Below are positions 8,518 through 17,187 of a stretch of 26,681 nucleotides of DNA, piece after piece. The position numbers and the translations under genes were made by a program. The stretch is taken from assembly GCA_022614735.1 (NCBI GenBank), contig JAKEHZ010000042.1:1-26681 (forward strand), given 5' to 3'. Numbering within the stretch: the first letter of the stretch is position 1; every line of letters begins with the position of its first letter. The notes below the pieces were generated by a model that searched no databases, was not told the origin of the DNA, and saw only the letters and a list, made by a program, of their open reading frames with translations. This DNA is from Acidobacteriota bacterium. Its GTDB lineage: Bacteria > Acidobacteriota > Blastocatellia > RBC074.

Positions 8518-9093
8518 TCATCGCGTCATCGGTTTACGTTCATCGAGCTTTAGATTGAGCAGGAGCACATTGACGCGAGGCTCGCCGAAGAAACCAAGCG
8601 TGCGCCCTTCGGTGAATTCAGTCACGAGTTTTCGCACATCATCTTCACTCAATCCTCTTTCGCGCGCAACACGCGGCACCTGATATTCAGCCGCTGCGGG
8701 AGAGATGTGCGGATCGAGCCCCGACCCCGAAGTCGTCACCAAGTCAACCGGCACCGGCTTGCCGGGGTTTTCCGCCTGGAGTTTTTCTACATCTGCCTTC
8801 ACCCGGTCGATCAATTTCTTGCTGGTTGGCCCGAGATTGGACCCCGAAGACGCCCCCGCATCGTAGCCGATGGCGCCCGCCGCTGATGGACGGGAGCGGA
8901 AGTAGCCGGGAGATGAGAACGGCTGTCCGATGATTCGAGAGCCAACGACCTGACCGTTGCGTTCAATCAGTTGACCGTTAGCCTTGTCAGGGAAGATCAC
9001 CTGAGCGATGCCAGTGACGACAAGTGGAAAGATCAATCCTAAAATGACGGTCGTCACAATTGTCATCAAGATTGCTGTCATGAAGTTCCTCAT
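8518..9093 (-). CDS. kdpC: K+-transporting ATPase subunit KdpC
   Basis: A 191-aa subunit of the KdpFABC high-affinity K+ pump. KdpC has one N-terminal transmembrane helix (about 7-30, ILMTIVTTVILGLIFPLVV) and a periplasmic domain that stabilises the complex. Family features are the motif GQPFSSPGYFRSRPSAAG (about 56-73), a SNLGPTS segment and SGLDPHISPAAAEYQVPRVA (about 122-142). Length is typical. The start ATG has AAGGA about 7 nt upstream. The gene follows kdpB after a 215-bp gap holding a 49-bp hairpin and a heptamer array, which is longer than usual within kdp operons. Confidence 0.97.
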   Translation of the reverse strand: MRNFMTAILMTIVTTVILGLIFPLVVTGIAQVIFPDKANGQLIERNGQVVGSRIIGQPFSSPGYFRSRPSAAGAIGYDAGASSGSNLGPTSKKLIDRVKADVEKLQAENPGKPVPVDLVTTSGSGLDPHISPAAAEYQVPRVARERGLSEDDVRKLVTEFTEGRTLGFFGEPRVNVLLLNLKLDERKPMTR

Positions 9094-9118
9094 AATAGTC
9101 CTTATTCCGCGTCGAGAG

Positions 9119-9228
9119 GAGAAAACGGGTCCACAAGAAAGGGCGGAAATAACGGAACAAACGGAAATTCTCTAGGATTTTTCCGTTTGTTCCGTTATTT
9201 CCGCCCTTTCTTGTGGACCCGTTTTCTC
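9119..9228. repeat. Second 49-bp perfect inverted repeat, in the kdpB-kdpC gap
   Basis: The left arm 9119-9167 and right arm 9180-9228 are exact reverse complements (49 bp) with a 12-nt loop. The core (GGAAATAACGGAACAAACGG) is shared with the hairpin at 2333-2437, while the outer arms differ, so the two are relatives and not simple copies. It lies inside the kdp transcription unit, just before the kdpC start. Confidence 0.85.
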
Positions 9229-9266
9229 TCTGTCCTTTCATAACCACAAAATCCGTTATCACCAGT

Positions 9267-9305
9267 GAATTTCAAATTTCAAATTTCAAATTTCAAATTT
9301 CAAAT
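9267..9305. repeat. AAATTTC heptamer tandem array
   Basis: About five and a half perfect tandem copies of the 7-bp unit AAATTTC, immediately downstream of the kdpB stop codon at 9309-9311. The unit contains the palindrome AAATTT. It is a different heptamer from the GTTCGCA and CAATCCG arrays in the same locus. Confidence 0.9.
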
Positions 9306-9308
9306 CAG

Positions 9309-11351
<2,043 letters not shown>

Positions 11352-11372
11352 AAGCAATATTGATTACAAATT

Positions 11373-11552
11373 CTGATGTCAGGACACATTTTCAAAGTTA
11401 GGATTCAGATCGTAAGGCAAGGTGGAACACAAAAAAGGCAAAAAGGGTAAAAAAGGCAAAAGGGCCAAGAATTTTTGCCCTTTTTGCCTTTTTTGTATTC
11501 CAATTTCATTCCTGTACAAGAGTCTAACTATGTAAAAGTGTCCCGACATCAG
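11373..11552. mobile_element. MITE-like element with 9-bp target duplication
   Basis: A 180-bp non-coding element. Its ends are inverted: the left end reads CTGATGTCAGGACAC and the right end is the reverse complement of CTGATGTCGGGACAC, continuing into a T-rich stretch. It is flanked by perfect 9-bp direct repeats TTACAAATT at 11364-11372 and 11553-11561, the mark of transposase-mediated insertion. The interior is a long hairpin of AAAAAGGC-type units (arms about 11423-11453 and 11470-11501). No transposase is encoded, so it must have moved in trans. It lies in the kdpA-kdpB gap; without it and one duplication the gap would be about 83 bp. A truncated inverted relative occurs at 15469-15611. 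Confidence 0.85.
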
Positions 11553-11557
11553 TTACA

Positions 11558-11625
11558 AATTGCGAATTGCCGATTGCGGATATCTTCTCTTCAAATCCGC
11601 AATCCGCAATCCGCAATCCGCAATT
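11558..11625. repeat. CAATCCG heptamer repeats forming a hairpin
   Basis: Four tandem copies of CAATCCG-type units at about 11596-11625 face three degenerate inverted units at 11558-11580. A short A/T-rich loop separates them. The right end overlaps the kdpA stop codon (11624-11626). The same heptamer also appears inside the cas4-cas1 coding sequence near 25014-25040. Confidence 0.8.
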
Positions 11626-13435
11626 AGAAAGTATGTCCGGCGTACATCAGGAAGTGCTCCACAATGGGGCCGAGACTCAAGACGGGGAAGAAGGTCAACG
11701 CGCCGACGATCAAAATCACACTCACCAGGAGCGCCGCAAACAGCGGCGTCGTGACTGGGAATGTCCCCAGAGACGGCGGTGTGATCTTCTTGCGCCCCAG
11801 ACTGCCGGCGAGCGCCAGCATCGGGACGATCATCAGGAATCGTCCGAAGAGCATGGAGATGCCGATGGTCGTGTTATACCAGTATGTGTTCGCCGAGATG
11901 CCGGCGAACGCCGAACCGTTGTTGCCTGTCCCGGAAGTGAAGGCGTAGAGCATCTCTGACAGTCCGTGCGGCCCTGCGTTGTTAAGCTGTGAGGTGCCGA
12001 AATCCGGTGAGATTGAAGAATAGGCCGTAAAGACCAGGATTGTGAGCGGGAAGATGAGCACATTCAGCATAGCCATCTTCACGTCGTAGGCCTCGACCTT
12101 TTTGCCTAAATATTCCGGTGTGCGTCCCACCATCAACCCGGCGATAAAGACCGAGAGGACGACATAGATCAGAATGCCGTACATCCCCGCGCCCACGCCG
12201 CCGAAGATCACTTCACTGAGCTGGATGTTCGCTAGCGGTACCAGTCCGCCGAGTGGTGTATATGAATCGTGCATTGAGTTGACCGCGCCACACGAAGCGT
12301 TGGTAGTAATCGTGGCCCAGAGTGTGGAATTGGCGAGGCCGAAGCGCACCTCTTTCCCTTCCATGTTACCACCCGATTGCATCGCACTCGTAGTTTGATC
12401 AACCCCGGTTAATAAAGGATTGCCCTTTGCCTCCGCCCAATAACTGACGGCTATACCTGCGAAAAAGAGCACCGCCATAGCGGCGAAGACCGCCCAGCCG
12501 TGCCTTTGCGAGCCGGTCATGCGGCCGAGCGTGTAAGTCAATCCAGCCGAGATGGCGAAGATGGCGATCATCTCGATCAGGTTGGTAAACGGCGTCGGGT
12601 TCTCGAACGGGTGCGCGCTGTTGGTATTGAAGAAGCCGCCGCCGTTCGTGCCCCACTCTTTGATGAACTCCTGCGAGGCCACGGGCCCCTGGGCGATCAC
12701 CTGCTCAGTGACCTGTTGAGTCTCCTTTACCGGCTGGCCGCTTGCATCAGTAACGACGTTGCCGTTGGCGTCTTTTTTATCGACCTCGATTGTTTGCGGA
12801 TCAACCAGCTTGACCGTGTCGTAAGGCCGCAGGTTCTGTGTTACGCCGCCGGCCACGAGCACGAGCGATCCGACGAGGCAGAAGGGGAGCAAGACCCAGA
12901 GCGTCGCCCGCGTCATGTCTACCCAGAAATTGCCGAGCGTGTCCTTTTGGCGCTGCGCGATGCCGCGGATGAAGGCGATGGCCAGAGCAATGCCGACCGC
13001 CGCAGATGTGAAGTTATGGTAAGCCAGACCGGCCATCTGCGTCAGATAGCTCATTGTCACTTCAGGGACATAGCTCTGCCAGTTGGTATTGGTCGTGAAT
13101 GATGCCGCCGTGTTGAAAGTCGAATGCGGGATGATGCCCGCGAGTTTCTGCGGGTTAAATGGCAGGTAGTACTGCAAGCGTTGCTGCGCGTAAAGCACGA
13201 GCATAGACACCATGCTAAAGAGCAGCATCGCTACCGCGTACTCTGTCCAGCGCATCTCGCGATCTTCTTTCACGCCGGTCAAGCGGTAGATAATCCGTTC
13301 GATGGGTCGCAAGACCGGGTCGAGAAACGTCCGCTCGCGGTTGAAAACGTGCGCCATAAAGACGCCGAGCGGCTTCGTGACGGCGAGAATCACGGCGAAG
13401 AAAAAGAGAATTTGTAGCCAGCCGTTGATTGTCAT
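11624..13435 (-). CDS. kdpA: K+-transporting ATPase subunit KdpA
   Basis: A 603-aa channel-like subunit that selects and conducts K+ in the KdpFABC complex. It is a pseudo-fourfold relative of K+ channels; the four selectivity-loop regions are visible at TTNTNWQ (114-120), GTNGGGFFNTNSAHPFENP (262-280), TTNASCGAVN (377-386) and TSGTGNNGSAFAG (500-512). About ten hydrophobic helices surround them. The length is slightly above the usual 555-600 because of a polar loop near 205-260 rich in Asp, Val and Gln. It begins one base after the kdpF stop, implying translational coupling. Confidence 0.98.
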   Translation of the reverse strand: MTINGWLQILFFFAVILAVTKPLGVFMAHVFNRERTFLDPVLRPIERIIYRLTGVKEDREMRWTEYAVAMLLFSMVSMLVLYAQQRLQYYLPFNPQKLAGIIPHSTFNTAASFTTNTNWQSYVPEVTMSYLTQMAGLAYHNFTSAAVGIALAIAFIRGIAQRQKDTLGNFWVDMTRATLWVLLPFCLVGSLVLVAGGVTQNLRPYDTVKLVDPQTIEVDKKDANGNVVTDASGQPVKETQQVTEQVIAQGPVASQEFIKEWGTNGGGFFNTNSAHPFENPTPFTNLIEMIAIFAISAGLTYTLGRMTGSQRHGWAVFAAMAVLFFAGIAVSYWAEAKGNPLLTGVDQTTSAMQSGGNMEGKEVRFGLANSTLWATITTNASCGAVNSMHDSYTPLGGLVPLANIQLSEVIFGGVGAGMYGILIYVVLSVFIAGLMVGRTPEYLGKKVEAYDVKMAMLNVLIFPLTILVFTAYSSISPDFGTSQLNNAGPHGLSEMLYAFTSGTGNNGSAFAGISANTYWYNTTIGISMLFGRFLMIVPMLALAGSLGRKKITPPSLGTFPVTTPLFAALLVSVILIVGALTFFPVLSLGPIVEHFLMYAGHTF

Positions 13436-13436
13436 A

Positions 13437-13526
13437 TTAGAATTTTTCGGGGCGCAAAAGCGCGTAAGTTAGATAAATGAGCAACAGCGCGGAGACCGCG
13501 AGGCCCAGGATGGCTTCCAGGTTCAT
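13437..13526 (-). CDS. kdpF: KdpF small membrane subunit
   Basis: A 29-aa peptide, MNLEAILGLAVSALLLIYLT followed by YALLRPEKF. It is one transmembrane helix with the conserved LLRPEKF end of KdpF, which stabilises the KdpFABC complex. The ATG at 13526 is chosen because AGGAG lies 7 nt upstream; a longer in-frame version has no helix in the extra part and lacks this support. It ends one base before kdpA. Confidence 0.92.
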   Translation of the reverse strand: MNLEAILGLAVSALLLIYLTYALLRPEKF

Positions 13527-13542
13527 CTGCACACTCCTGCGG

Positions 13543-13576
13543 CAACTACTGGGAGCGCTTGCGCTCCCAGTAGTTG
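13543..13576. repeat. 16-bp perfect hairpin upstream of kdpF
   Basis: The arms 13543-13558 and 13561-13576 are perfectly complementary with a 2-nt loop. A smaller stem (GTCGC/GCGAC) lies at 13592-13606. The GAGCGACAT core resembles the REP-like units at 13746-13898. It sits between the 28-aa peptide gene and kdpF and may stabilise the kdp mRNA. Confidence 0.7.
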
Positions 13577-13618
13577 TCATTGTTTCAGAGCGTCGCTGTG
13601 AGCGACATGAAAGACTCC

Positions 13619-13705
13619 TCATTGCAATTTGTCACACCCCCGCACATAGGCGAGCGAGAGCAGGAAAAAAACTACCGTGGTTGCGATAAAGATCAGGTCT
13701 ATCAT
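13619..13705 (-). CDS. 28-aa membrane peptide upstream of kdpF
   Basis: A 28-residue peptide (MIDLIFIATTVVFFLLSLAY then VRGCDKLQ). It consists of one hydrophobic helix ending in a YVRGCD motif and a charged tail. GGAGAG lies 4 nt before the ATG. Its position immediately before kdpF on the same strand suggests a small Kdp-associated subunit or regulator. I recall similar YVRGC-ending peptides beside kdpF in other bacteria, but cannot confirm this here. It is too short for standard gene callers and would usually be missed. Confidence 0.7.
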   Translation of the reverse strand: MIDLIFIATTVVFFLLSLAYVRGCDKLQ

Positions 13706-13745
13706 TGCTCTCTCCATGATTCGTTAGCTCTATAGCCTCGGGCCT

Positions 13746-13898
13746 AAGCGCCGGAGGCGCGAAATGTCTATAGAAATGCCCGTCTCCTGGCTTCCAAGCT
13801 CCGGAGGAGCGACATCCACGCATCCAGATGTCGCTCCTGACGGAGCTTGAGATTGGCCATTGATCGAAGCTATAAACATTGGGCTCCTCCGGAGCCGA
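13746..13898. repeat. Cluster of four REP-like palindromes
   Basis: Four related units: 13746-13774 (AAGCGCCGGAGGCGCGAAAT followed by GTCTATAGA), 13796-13815 (AAGCTCCGGAGGAGCGACAT), 13828-13848 (inverted copy) and 13871-13898 (inverted copy with TATAAACATT). Each has a GC-rich palindrome, often followed by a GACAT or AATGT segment and an ATAG box. The second and third units pair into one long hairpin. They lie between the barrel-protein gene and the small kdp peptide. Such units resemble REP sequences mobilised by RAYT transposases; no RAYT gene is in the window. Confidence 0.75.
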
Positions 13899-13934
13899 TC
13901 GGGAGTTCTTGAAAAACGTTTATTTTCATCGTCT

Positions 13935-14687
13935 TCAATTAAGGTTGATCCCGATCGCCGAGTAGAAAAAGTGGTTGCCGCGAGATACGCCAAAGTTGCC
14001 GATCGAGTAGCCGAAATATCCGGTCACCTTCGGGTGCGGTTTGAAGGCGACGCCCGGCGTAAAATAACCGGCCGCGTTCTTGCCGGTATACCAGTCGGCC
14101 TGAACCGTCAGATATTTCGTCACCGGCTGTTCAATTGCGAACTGTCCGCCGGCACGATTCGCATCCGGCGCTACCACATTCGGCGAGAAGAAGTAGCTGC
14201 CAAAAGTCAGCCGCGTCTTTGTCGGCAGGGTCTTGCTAAATTCAGCATATAAGTAATTGCCGATATCGTAAGTGTTGTTGCGAACCGGGGCGAAGATATT
14301 GTCACCGACGACAAAAGCCCATCCATTGTCGCCTCCGTCATACGCTTTCCATTTGAAGGTCGGCGAGATCGTGGTTGAGTCCGGCCCGGGCTGGATGTTG
14401 CCGTTGACGTTTAAGCCGACCTCGAGGCGCCCGCCGGTACCAATGACGACACGAGGGACGAACGAATAGAAGCTCCCCACGGCCTCAGCATCAGTGAACT
14501 TGTAGGTCGTATCCAACTCGAAATAGACCTTACCTTTGTCGAGCACGTCCGTACTCGGCACATTGAAGATGGTCTGCTGTGCTTGCGCCGTTTTGAAAGC
14601 GCCACAGAGCATAAGAACCATCGCGATGAGCCACAGTGAAGACCTGGCAAACGTCTTTTGCCCTGATCTGACTCTGGCGCTCTGCAT
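13935..14687 (-). CDS. Predicted outer-membrane beta-barrel protein in the kdp locus
   Basis: A 250-aa exported protein. The chosen start gives a signal peptide (basic RSGQKTFARSS, hydrophobic WLIAMVLMLCGAF, cleavage-like AQAQ near residue 37). The mature part shows alternating strands with aromatic girdles and Gly/Asn turns (VYFELDTTYKF, GRLEVGLNVNGN, LTFGSYFFSPN, HFFYSAIGINLN at the very C-terminus), typical of an outer-membrane barrel. No specific family is recognised. AGGA lies 8 nt upstream of this ATG. The frame stays open to an earlier ATG at 14849 with a stronger GGGAGG. That version would add 54 residues, including another hydrophobic segment, and would bury the signal peptide, so it is less likely for an exported barrel. 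It might supply K+ passage or envelope sensing for Kdp (inference). Confidence 0.75.
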   Translation of the reverse strand: MQSARVRSGQKTFARSSLWLIAMVLMLCGAFKTAQAQQTIFNVPSTDVLDKGKVYFELDTTYKFTDAEAVGSFYSFVPRVVIGTGGRLEVGLNVNGNIQPGPDSTTISPTFKWKAYDGGDNGWAFVVGDNIFAPVRNNTYDIGNYLYAEFSKTLPTKTRLTFGSYFFSPNVVAPDANRAGGQFAIEQPVTKYLTVQADWYTGKNAAGYFTPGVAFKPHPKVTGYFGYSIGNFGVSRGNHFFYSAIGINLN

Positions 14688-14902
14688 CGTCAAATCCTGA
14701 TTCAGATGGACCGAGCGCCCGACTTGAAAATCAAGCTCAGTCGGCAACTGCTTCCTACCGTTCCGCTCGGACATAGGAGAACCTATGCGCCGAAAGAGCA
14801 GAAAGGTGAGCAGCGAAAACATCAAAATTGAAATTAGTTGAAGGGACATTCTAATTACCTCCCGTGGCAGCGCAAGAAACCCGCGCCACTGCACGCGAAA
14901 AT

Positions 14903-15247
14903 TTATTGATCGTCGTCTTCTTCATCACGCGCGATCTTTGACTTAACTTGTGATTTATCTTTCTCCATCCAATCCAGACAGTATGCGCCCAGGATGATTA
15001 GTGGGATGGTCAGGTAAAGCAGAACCGAGCCGCTCGTCGAGAGCCATTGTCGCGCGCCGTCGTTGGTTACAAACCATCCGGCAGCCGTCAGAATGGAACC
15101 GGACAACGCTGTTGCCGCGCCTCCGAATAAACCGATGGCTGCGCCCACGTATTGCATCTTTACCAGCCAGCGACGGCTCAGCGCCTTGGCCGCTATATCA
15201 TTTGGTTCCATCTGCACACCGGGGTATGTATTTGTCAGCGAGCTCAT
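14903..15247 (-). CDS. Small two-helix membrane protein, first gene of the kdp unit
   Basis: A 114-aa protein of unknown function. It has a soluble N-terminus (about 1-28, with MEPNDIAAKALSRRWL), two hydrophobic segments (about 32-57 and 73-96) and a charged C-terminus rich in Lys, Asp and Glu ending EEDDDQ. The N-terminal basic stretch and acidic tail suggest a cytoplasmic exposure of both ends. The ATG at 15247 follows AGAAAGGA about 6 nt away; a longer in-frame start at 15283 lacks this. It begins the minus-strand run that leads into kdp and is followed 53 bp later by the upstream start option of the barrel gene. No domain is recognised. Confidence 0.7.
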   Translation of the reverse strand: MSSLTNTYPGVQMEPNDIAAKALSRRWLVKMQYVGAAIGLFGGAATALSGSILTAAGWFVTNDGARQWLSTSGSVLLYLTIPLIILGAYCLDWMEKDKSQVKSKIARDEEDDDQ

Positions 15248-15384
15248 ATCTTTTCCTTTCTCACCCCTTTGCATATCACTCACGAAAACCGCTTCTCAGC
15301 AGCGATTGACTCCGTTCTGTCTTGAAGGGATGACTCATTGACGGAATTAGCATAGGGCAGCATGCATAAGGATGGCGTAAGCAG

Positions 15385-15403
15385 ATTATAAAAAAATCGT
15401 AAA
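15385..15403 (-). promoter_or_regulatory. Candidate promoter region for the kdp unit
   Basis: On the minus strand a perfect TATAAT (15390-15385) is preceded by a T-tract and TTTACG (15403-15398). No good -35 lies at 16-18 bp, so an activator would be expected. T-rich TTTA-type sequences beside a weak -35 are reminiscent of KdpE-controlled kdp promoters, but this is inference. The leader would be about 130 nt. Confidence 0.35.
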
Positions 15404-15468
15404 GATTGCGGAGAAGGAAAGAGAGATAGTGAAGAACGCGAAACACGCGAAATTTCTAGGCTTTTTCG

Positions 15469-15611
15469 CTGATGTCGGGACACTTTTGCAAAATCAGCTT
15501 CTTCTACGAGAATGAAATTGGAATACAAAAAAGGCAAAAAGGGCAAAAAAGGCAAAAGGGCCAAGAATTTTTGCCCTTTTTGTCTTTTTTGCCTTTTTTG
15601 TATTCCACCTT
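15469..15611. mobile_element. Truncated relative of the MITE-like element
   Basis: It begins with the same terminal sequence CTGATGTCGGGACACTTTT as the element at 11373-11552, in inverted orientation. It continues with the shared GAATGAAATTGGAATAC and a long AAAAAGGC hairpin (15519-15607). Homology stops near 15611 after TTCCACCTT; the opposite terminal repeat and any target duplication are missing. It marks the junction between the kdp locus and the CRISPR-Cas region. Confidence 0.75.
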
Positions 15612-15884
15612 TTCATCGTTTCTGGGCGTCGTTTTTGACGGCATGAATGCCCCCCTCGCTTCCGGAAAACAGGTTCTCAAAAAATTTTCTTTACCCCATG
15701 AACCAGAGAGGGGGTACTCTATCGCGGTTCCGTCAGCGGCCCCAACCGACGCGTGATACTCCTCTCAGCAGTACAAGTGAAACCACGCGCCAGATCACGC
15801 TCAGGAACGTACTCACGATAAAGCTGTCGGACTGGCAATGTAATCCGGAACAACTTTGCCTGACCGGCTACGGAGGAACTCAAA
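15612..15884. other. Region upstream of the WYL regulator, no gene recognised
   Basis: A 273-bp stretch between the truncated MITE and the WYL gene. An open frame at 15647-15988 overlaps the WYL start in another frame, has no ribosome-binding site or recognisable content, and is not called. GGAGG at 15872-15876 is the WYL ribosome-binding site. No clear promoter pair was found. Confidence 0.45.
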
Positions 15885-16895
15885 ATGTCACATCGCGGAG
15901 AAATGGCCGCACGCTTTGCCGAATTACCTTTCATGCTCACCGAACGGCCATACACTCAGACGGAGTTAATGGAACACTTCGGTGTTGATCGCAAGACCAT
16001 CAAACGCAGCATTGATGCTCTGACAGAGCACAGCGGGATATACGAAGAGCGCGATGGGCGGCACGTCTACTACCGCGCCAAGGGTAATTTCAAACCTCCT
16101 CCGCTCACTCCCGCCGAAGTGGCAACGCTGCTGCTTGCCCAGGAGGCCATTGGGACGACCGGGTTAACGGCGATCAGCTCGCCATTCGCGAAACATGCTC
16201 GCTCCCTGCTGACTAAGGTGCGGGCCTCGTTGCCCCAAAGCCTGCGCGAAAGAATGACTGCGATGATTTCCGTTTACGGCTCAGCCACCGCGCCCGCCAA
16301 AGACTTCGCCGATTACGCCGGAACTATCGACCAACTGGCAATGGCCGCTGTCGAGTGCCGTAGTCTATTGATGAGCTACCACACGCTGCACAGCGGCGAA
16401 ACCAAAGACCGCAAATTCGATCCATACGCAGTCTATTTCGACCCCGACGGTGCAACCATGAAAGTGATCGGGTACGATCACAGCCGGAAAGACATCATCC
16501 CGTTTTCAATAGACCACATCCGCGCGCTGCGCGAAACCAACGAACACTTCGTTCGCCCGTCCAAATTCGACCTTCGCGAATTTCTGGCCGAGAACTGTTT
16601 CAACGGCATTCACGGCAAACCCATCAAGGTACGGTTGCGCGCTTACGGCGTGACGGCCTGCATCTTCGCCGAACGGAGGTTCCACCGCTCGCAGCGGGAG
16701 ATCGAGCGCATTCCGCCCAAATCTAAAAGGCCGGAATCGATCACCATTGAGATGGAGGTCGCCGGAGGACGCGGTCTGGTGCGATTCATTCTCAGTTGGG
16801 CGCCGGATGTCGAAGTCCTTTCACCAGAGGAGCTTCGCCGCGATGTCACTGAAGTCTACCGCCGATCTCTGGAGCGATTCGCCGACCGCGAGTAA
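15885..16895 (+). CDS. WYL-domain transcriptional regulator of the CRISPR locus
   Basis: A 336-aa DNA-binding regulator. An N-terminal winged helix-turn-helix (about 15-65, with TQTELMEHFGVDRKTIKRSI) is followed by a helical linker. The WYL domain starts at about 160 (SLLMSYHTLHSGE ... AVYFDPDGATMKVIGYDHSR, shown in parts), and a C-terminal WCX-like extension (RLRAYGVTACIFAERRFHRS) follows. WYL domains bind nucleic acids or nucleotide ligands and are frequent partners of CRISPR and other defence loci, as activators or repressors. The literal W-Y-L triad is replaced by M-K-V here. The ATG follows GGAGG by 8 nt. It is co-directional with the cas genes but separated from them by 310 bp containing a crRNA-like mini-array, so it probably has its own promoter. 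Confidence 0.88.
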   Translation: MSHRGEMAARFAELPFMLTERPYTQTELMEHFGVDRKTIKRSIDALTEHSGIYEERDGRHVYYRAKGNFKPPPLTPAEVATLLLAQEAIGTTGLTAISSPFAKHARSLLTKVRASLPQSLRERMTAMISVYGSATAPAKDFADYAGTIDQLAMAAVECRSLLMSYHTLHSGETKDRKFDPYAVYFDPDGATMKVIGYDHSRKDIIPFSIDHIRALRETNEHFVRPSKFDLREFLAENCFNGIHGKPIKVRLRAYGVTACIFAERRFHRSQREIERIPPKSKRPESITIEMEVAGGRGLVRFILSWAPDVEVLSPEELRRDVTEVYRRSLERFADRE

Positions 16896-17031
16896 TTTTT
16901 TTTGAGTGGCAGGTGGTCAGTGTCCCGTCCTTGCCCGGTGTCAGTAGTAAGCTGCCTCGCGGTTCAAGAAAAAACGGACAAAATCAGGAAAGTGTTAAAG
17001 AAGGCTGAGCTATGCACAAAAGGTGAATGAA

Positions 17032-17138
17032 ATTGAAAAACGCCTGACGGCATCACTGGAAATCTACTTGTTTGAAAACAAAGGGCCCCTACTACTGGGT
17101 CTGTGCTCAACGCCGAACGGCATCCAAGAAAAAAATAC
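17032..17138 (-). CRISPR. Degenerate two-repeat mini-array encoding a crRNA-like RNA
   Basis: Read on the minus strand: first degenerate repeat 17138-17103, a 35-nt spacer 17102-17068 and second degenerate repeat 17067-17032. Against the repeat at 26646-26681, by hand alignment, the first matches at 28 of 36 positions and the second at about 25 of 36 with one gap. Both keep the stem GATGCC-4 nt-GGCGTT; the first also keeps the 3' end GGCGTTGAGCAC, the presumed crRNA 5' handle, whereas the second has lost it. The spacer begins AGACCCAGTAGTAGGGG. This one-spacer layout, with degenerate repeats beside cas genes, is that of CreA/CreR-type crRNA-like regulatory RNAs processed by Cas6. It is divergent from the zinc-ribbon/cas operon. 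Confidence 0.8.
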
Positions 17139-17160
17139 TTGACTAAATAAGAAAAATCAA
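17132..17160 (-). promoter_or_regulatory. Candidate promoter of the crRNA-like RNA
   Basis: On the minus strand TTGATT (17160-17155) and TATTTT (17137-17132) are spaced by exactly 17 bp. The -10 box lies inside the first bases of the first degenerate repeat, so the transcript would start near 17125, just before the conserved stem. Cas6 would still see the stem and handle. Confidence 0.5.
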
Positions 17161-17166
17161 TAAGCT
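17139..17166 (+). promoter_or_regulatory. Weak candidate promoter for the zinc-ribbon/cas operon
   Basis: TTGACT (17139-17144, five of six to consensus) directly abuts the mini-array. The best -10 at normal spacing is poor (TAAGCT, 17161-17166). Whatever the exact boxes, the operon promoter must fit between the mini-array and 17206, so it overlaps the divergent promoter of the crRNA-like RNA. Confidence 0.35.
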
Positions 17167-17187
17167 TACCCCGAATCTGTGGTAATG

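Noticed and set aside
12892..12902. AGACCCAG in kdpA, identical to the first eight bases of the mini-array spacer.
   Set aside because: An 8-base match is expected about once by chance in a window of this size, and similarity stops there.
12500..13102. A 200-codon plus-strand open frame opposite kdpA.
   Set aside because: Antisense shadow of kdpA with no recognisable content.
16916..16945. GTGTCCCG and GTCAG segments after the WYL gene, resembling the terminal repeat of the MITE-like element.
   Set aside because: Only short pieces match, interrupted by unrelated sequence; not enough to call the missing end of the truncated element.
16944..16979. A possible third degenerate CRISPR repeat (a T-rich start and a CCG/GGC core on the minus strand).
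   Set aside because: Only about half the bases match, the stem is broken, and the spacing to the next degenerate repeat would be about 53 nt and not 35.
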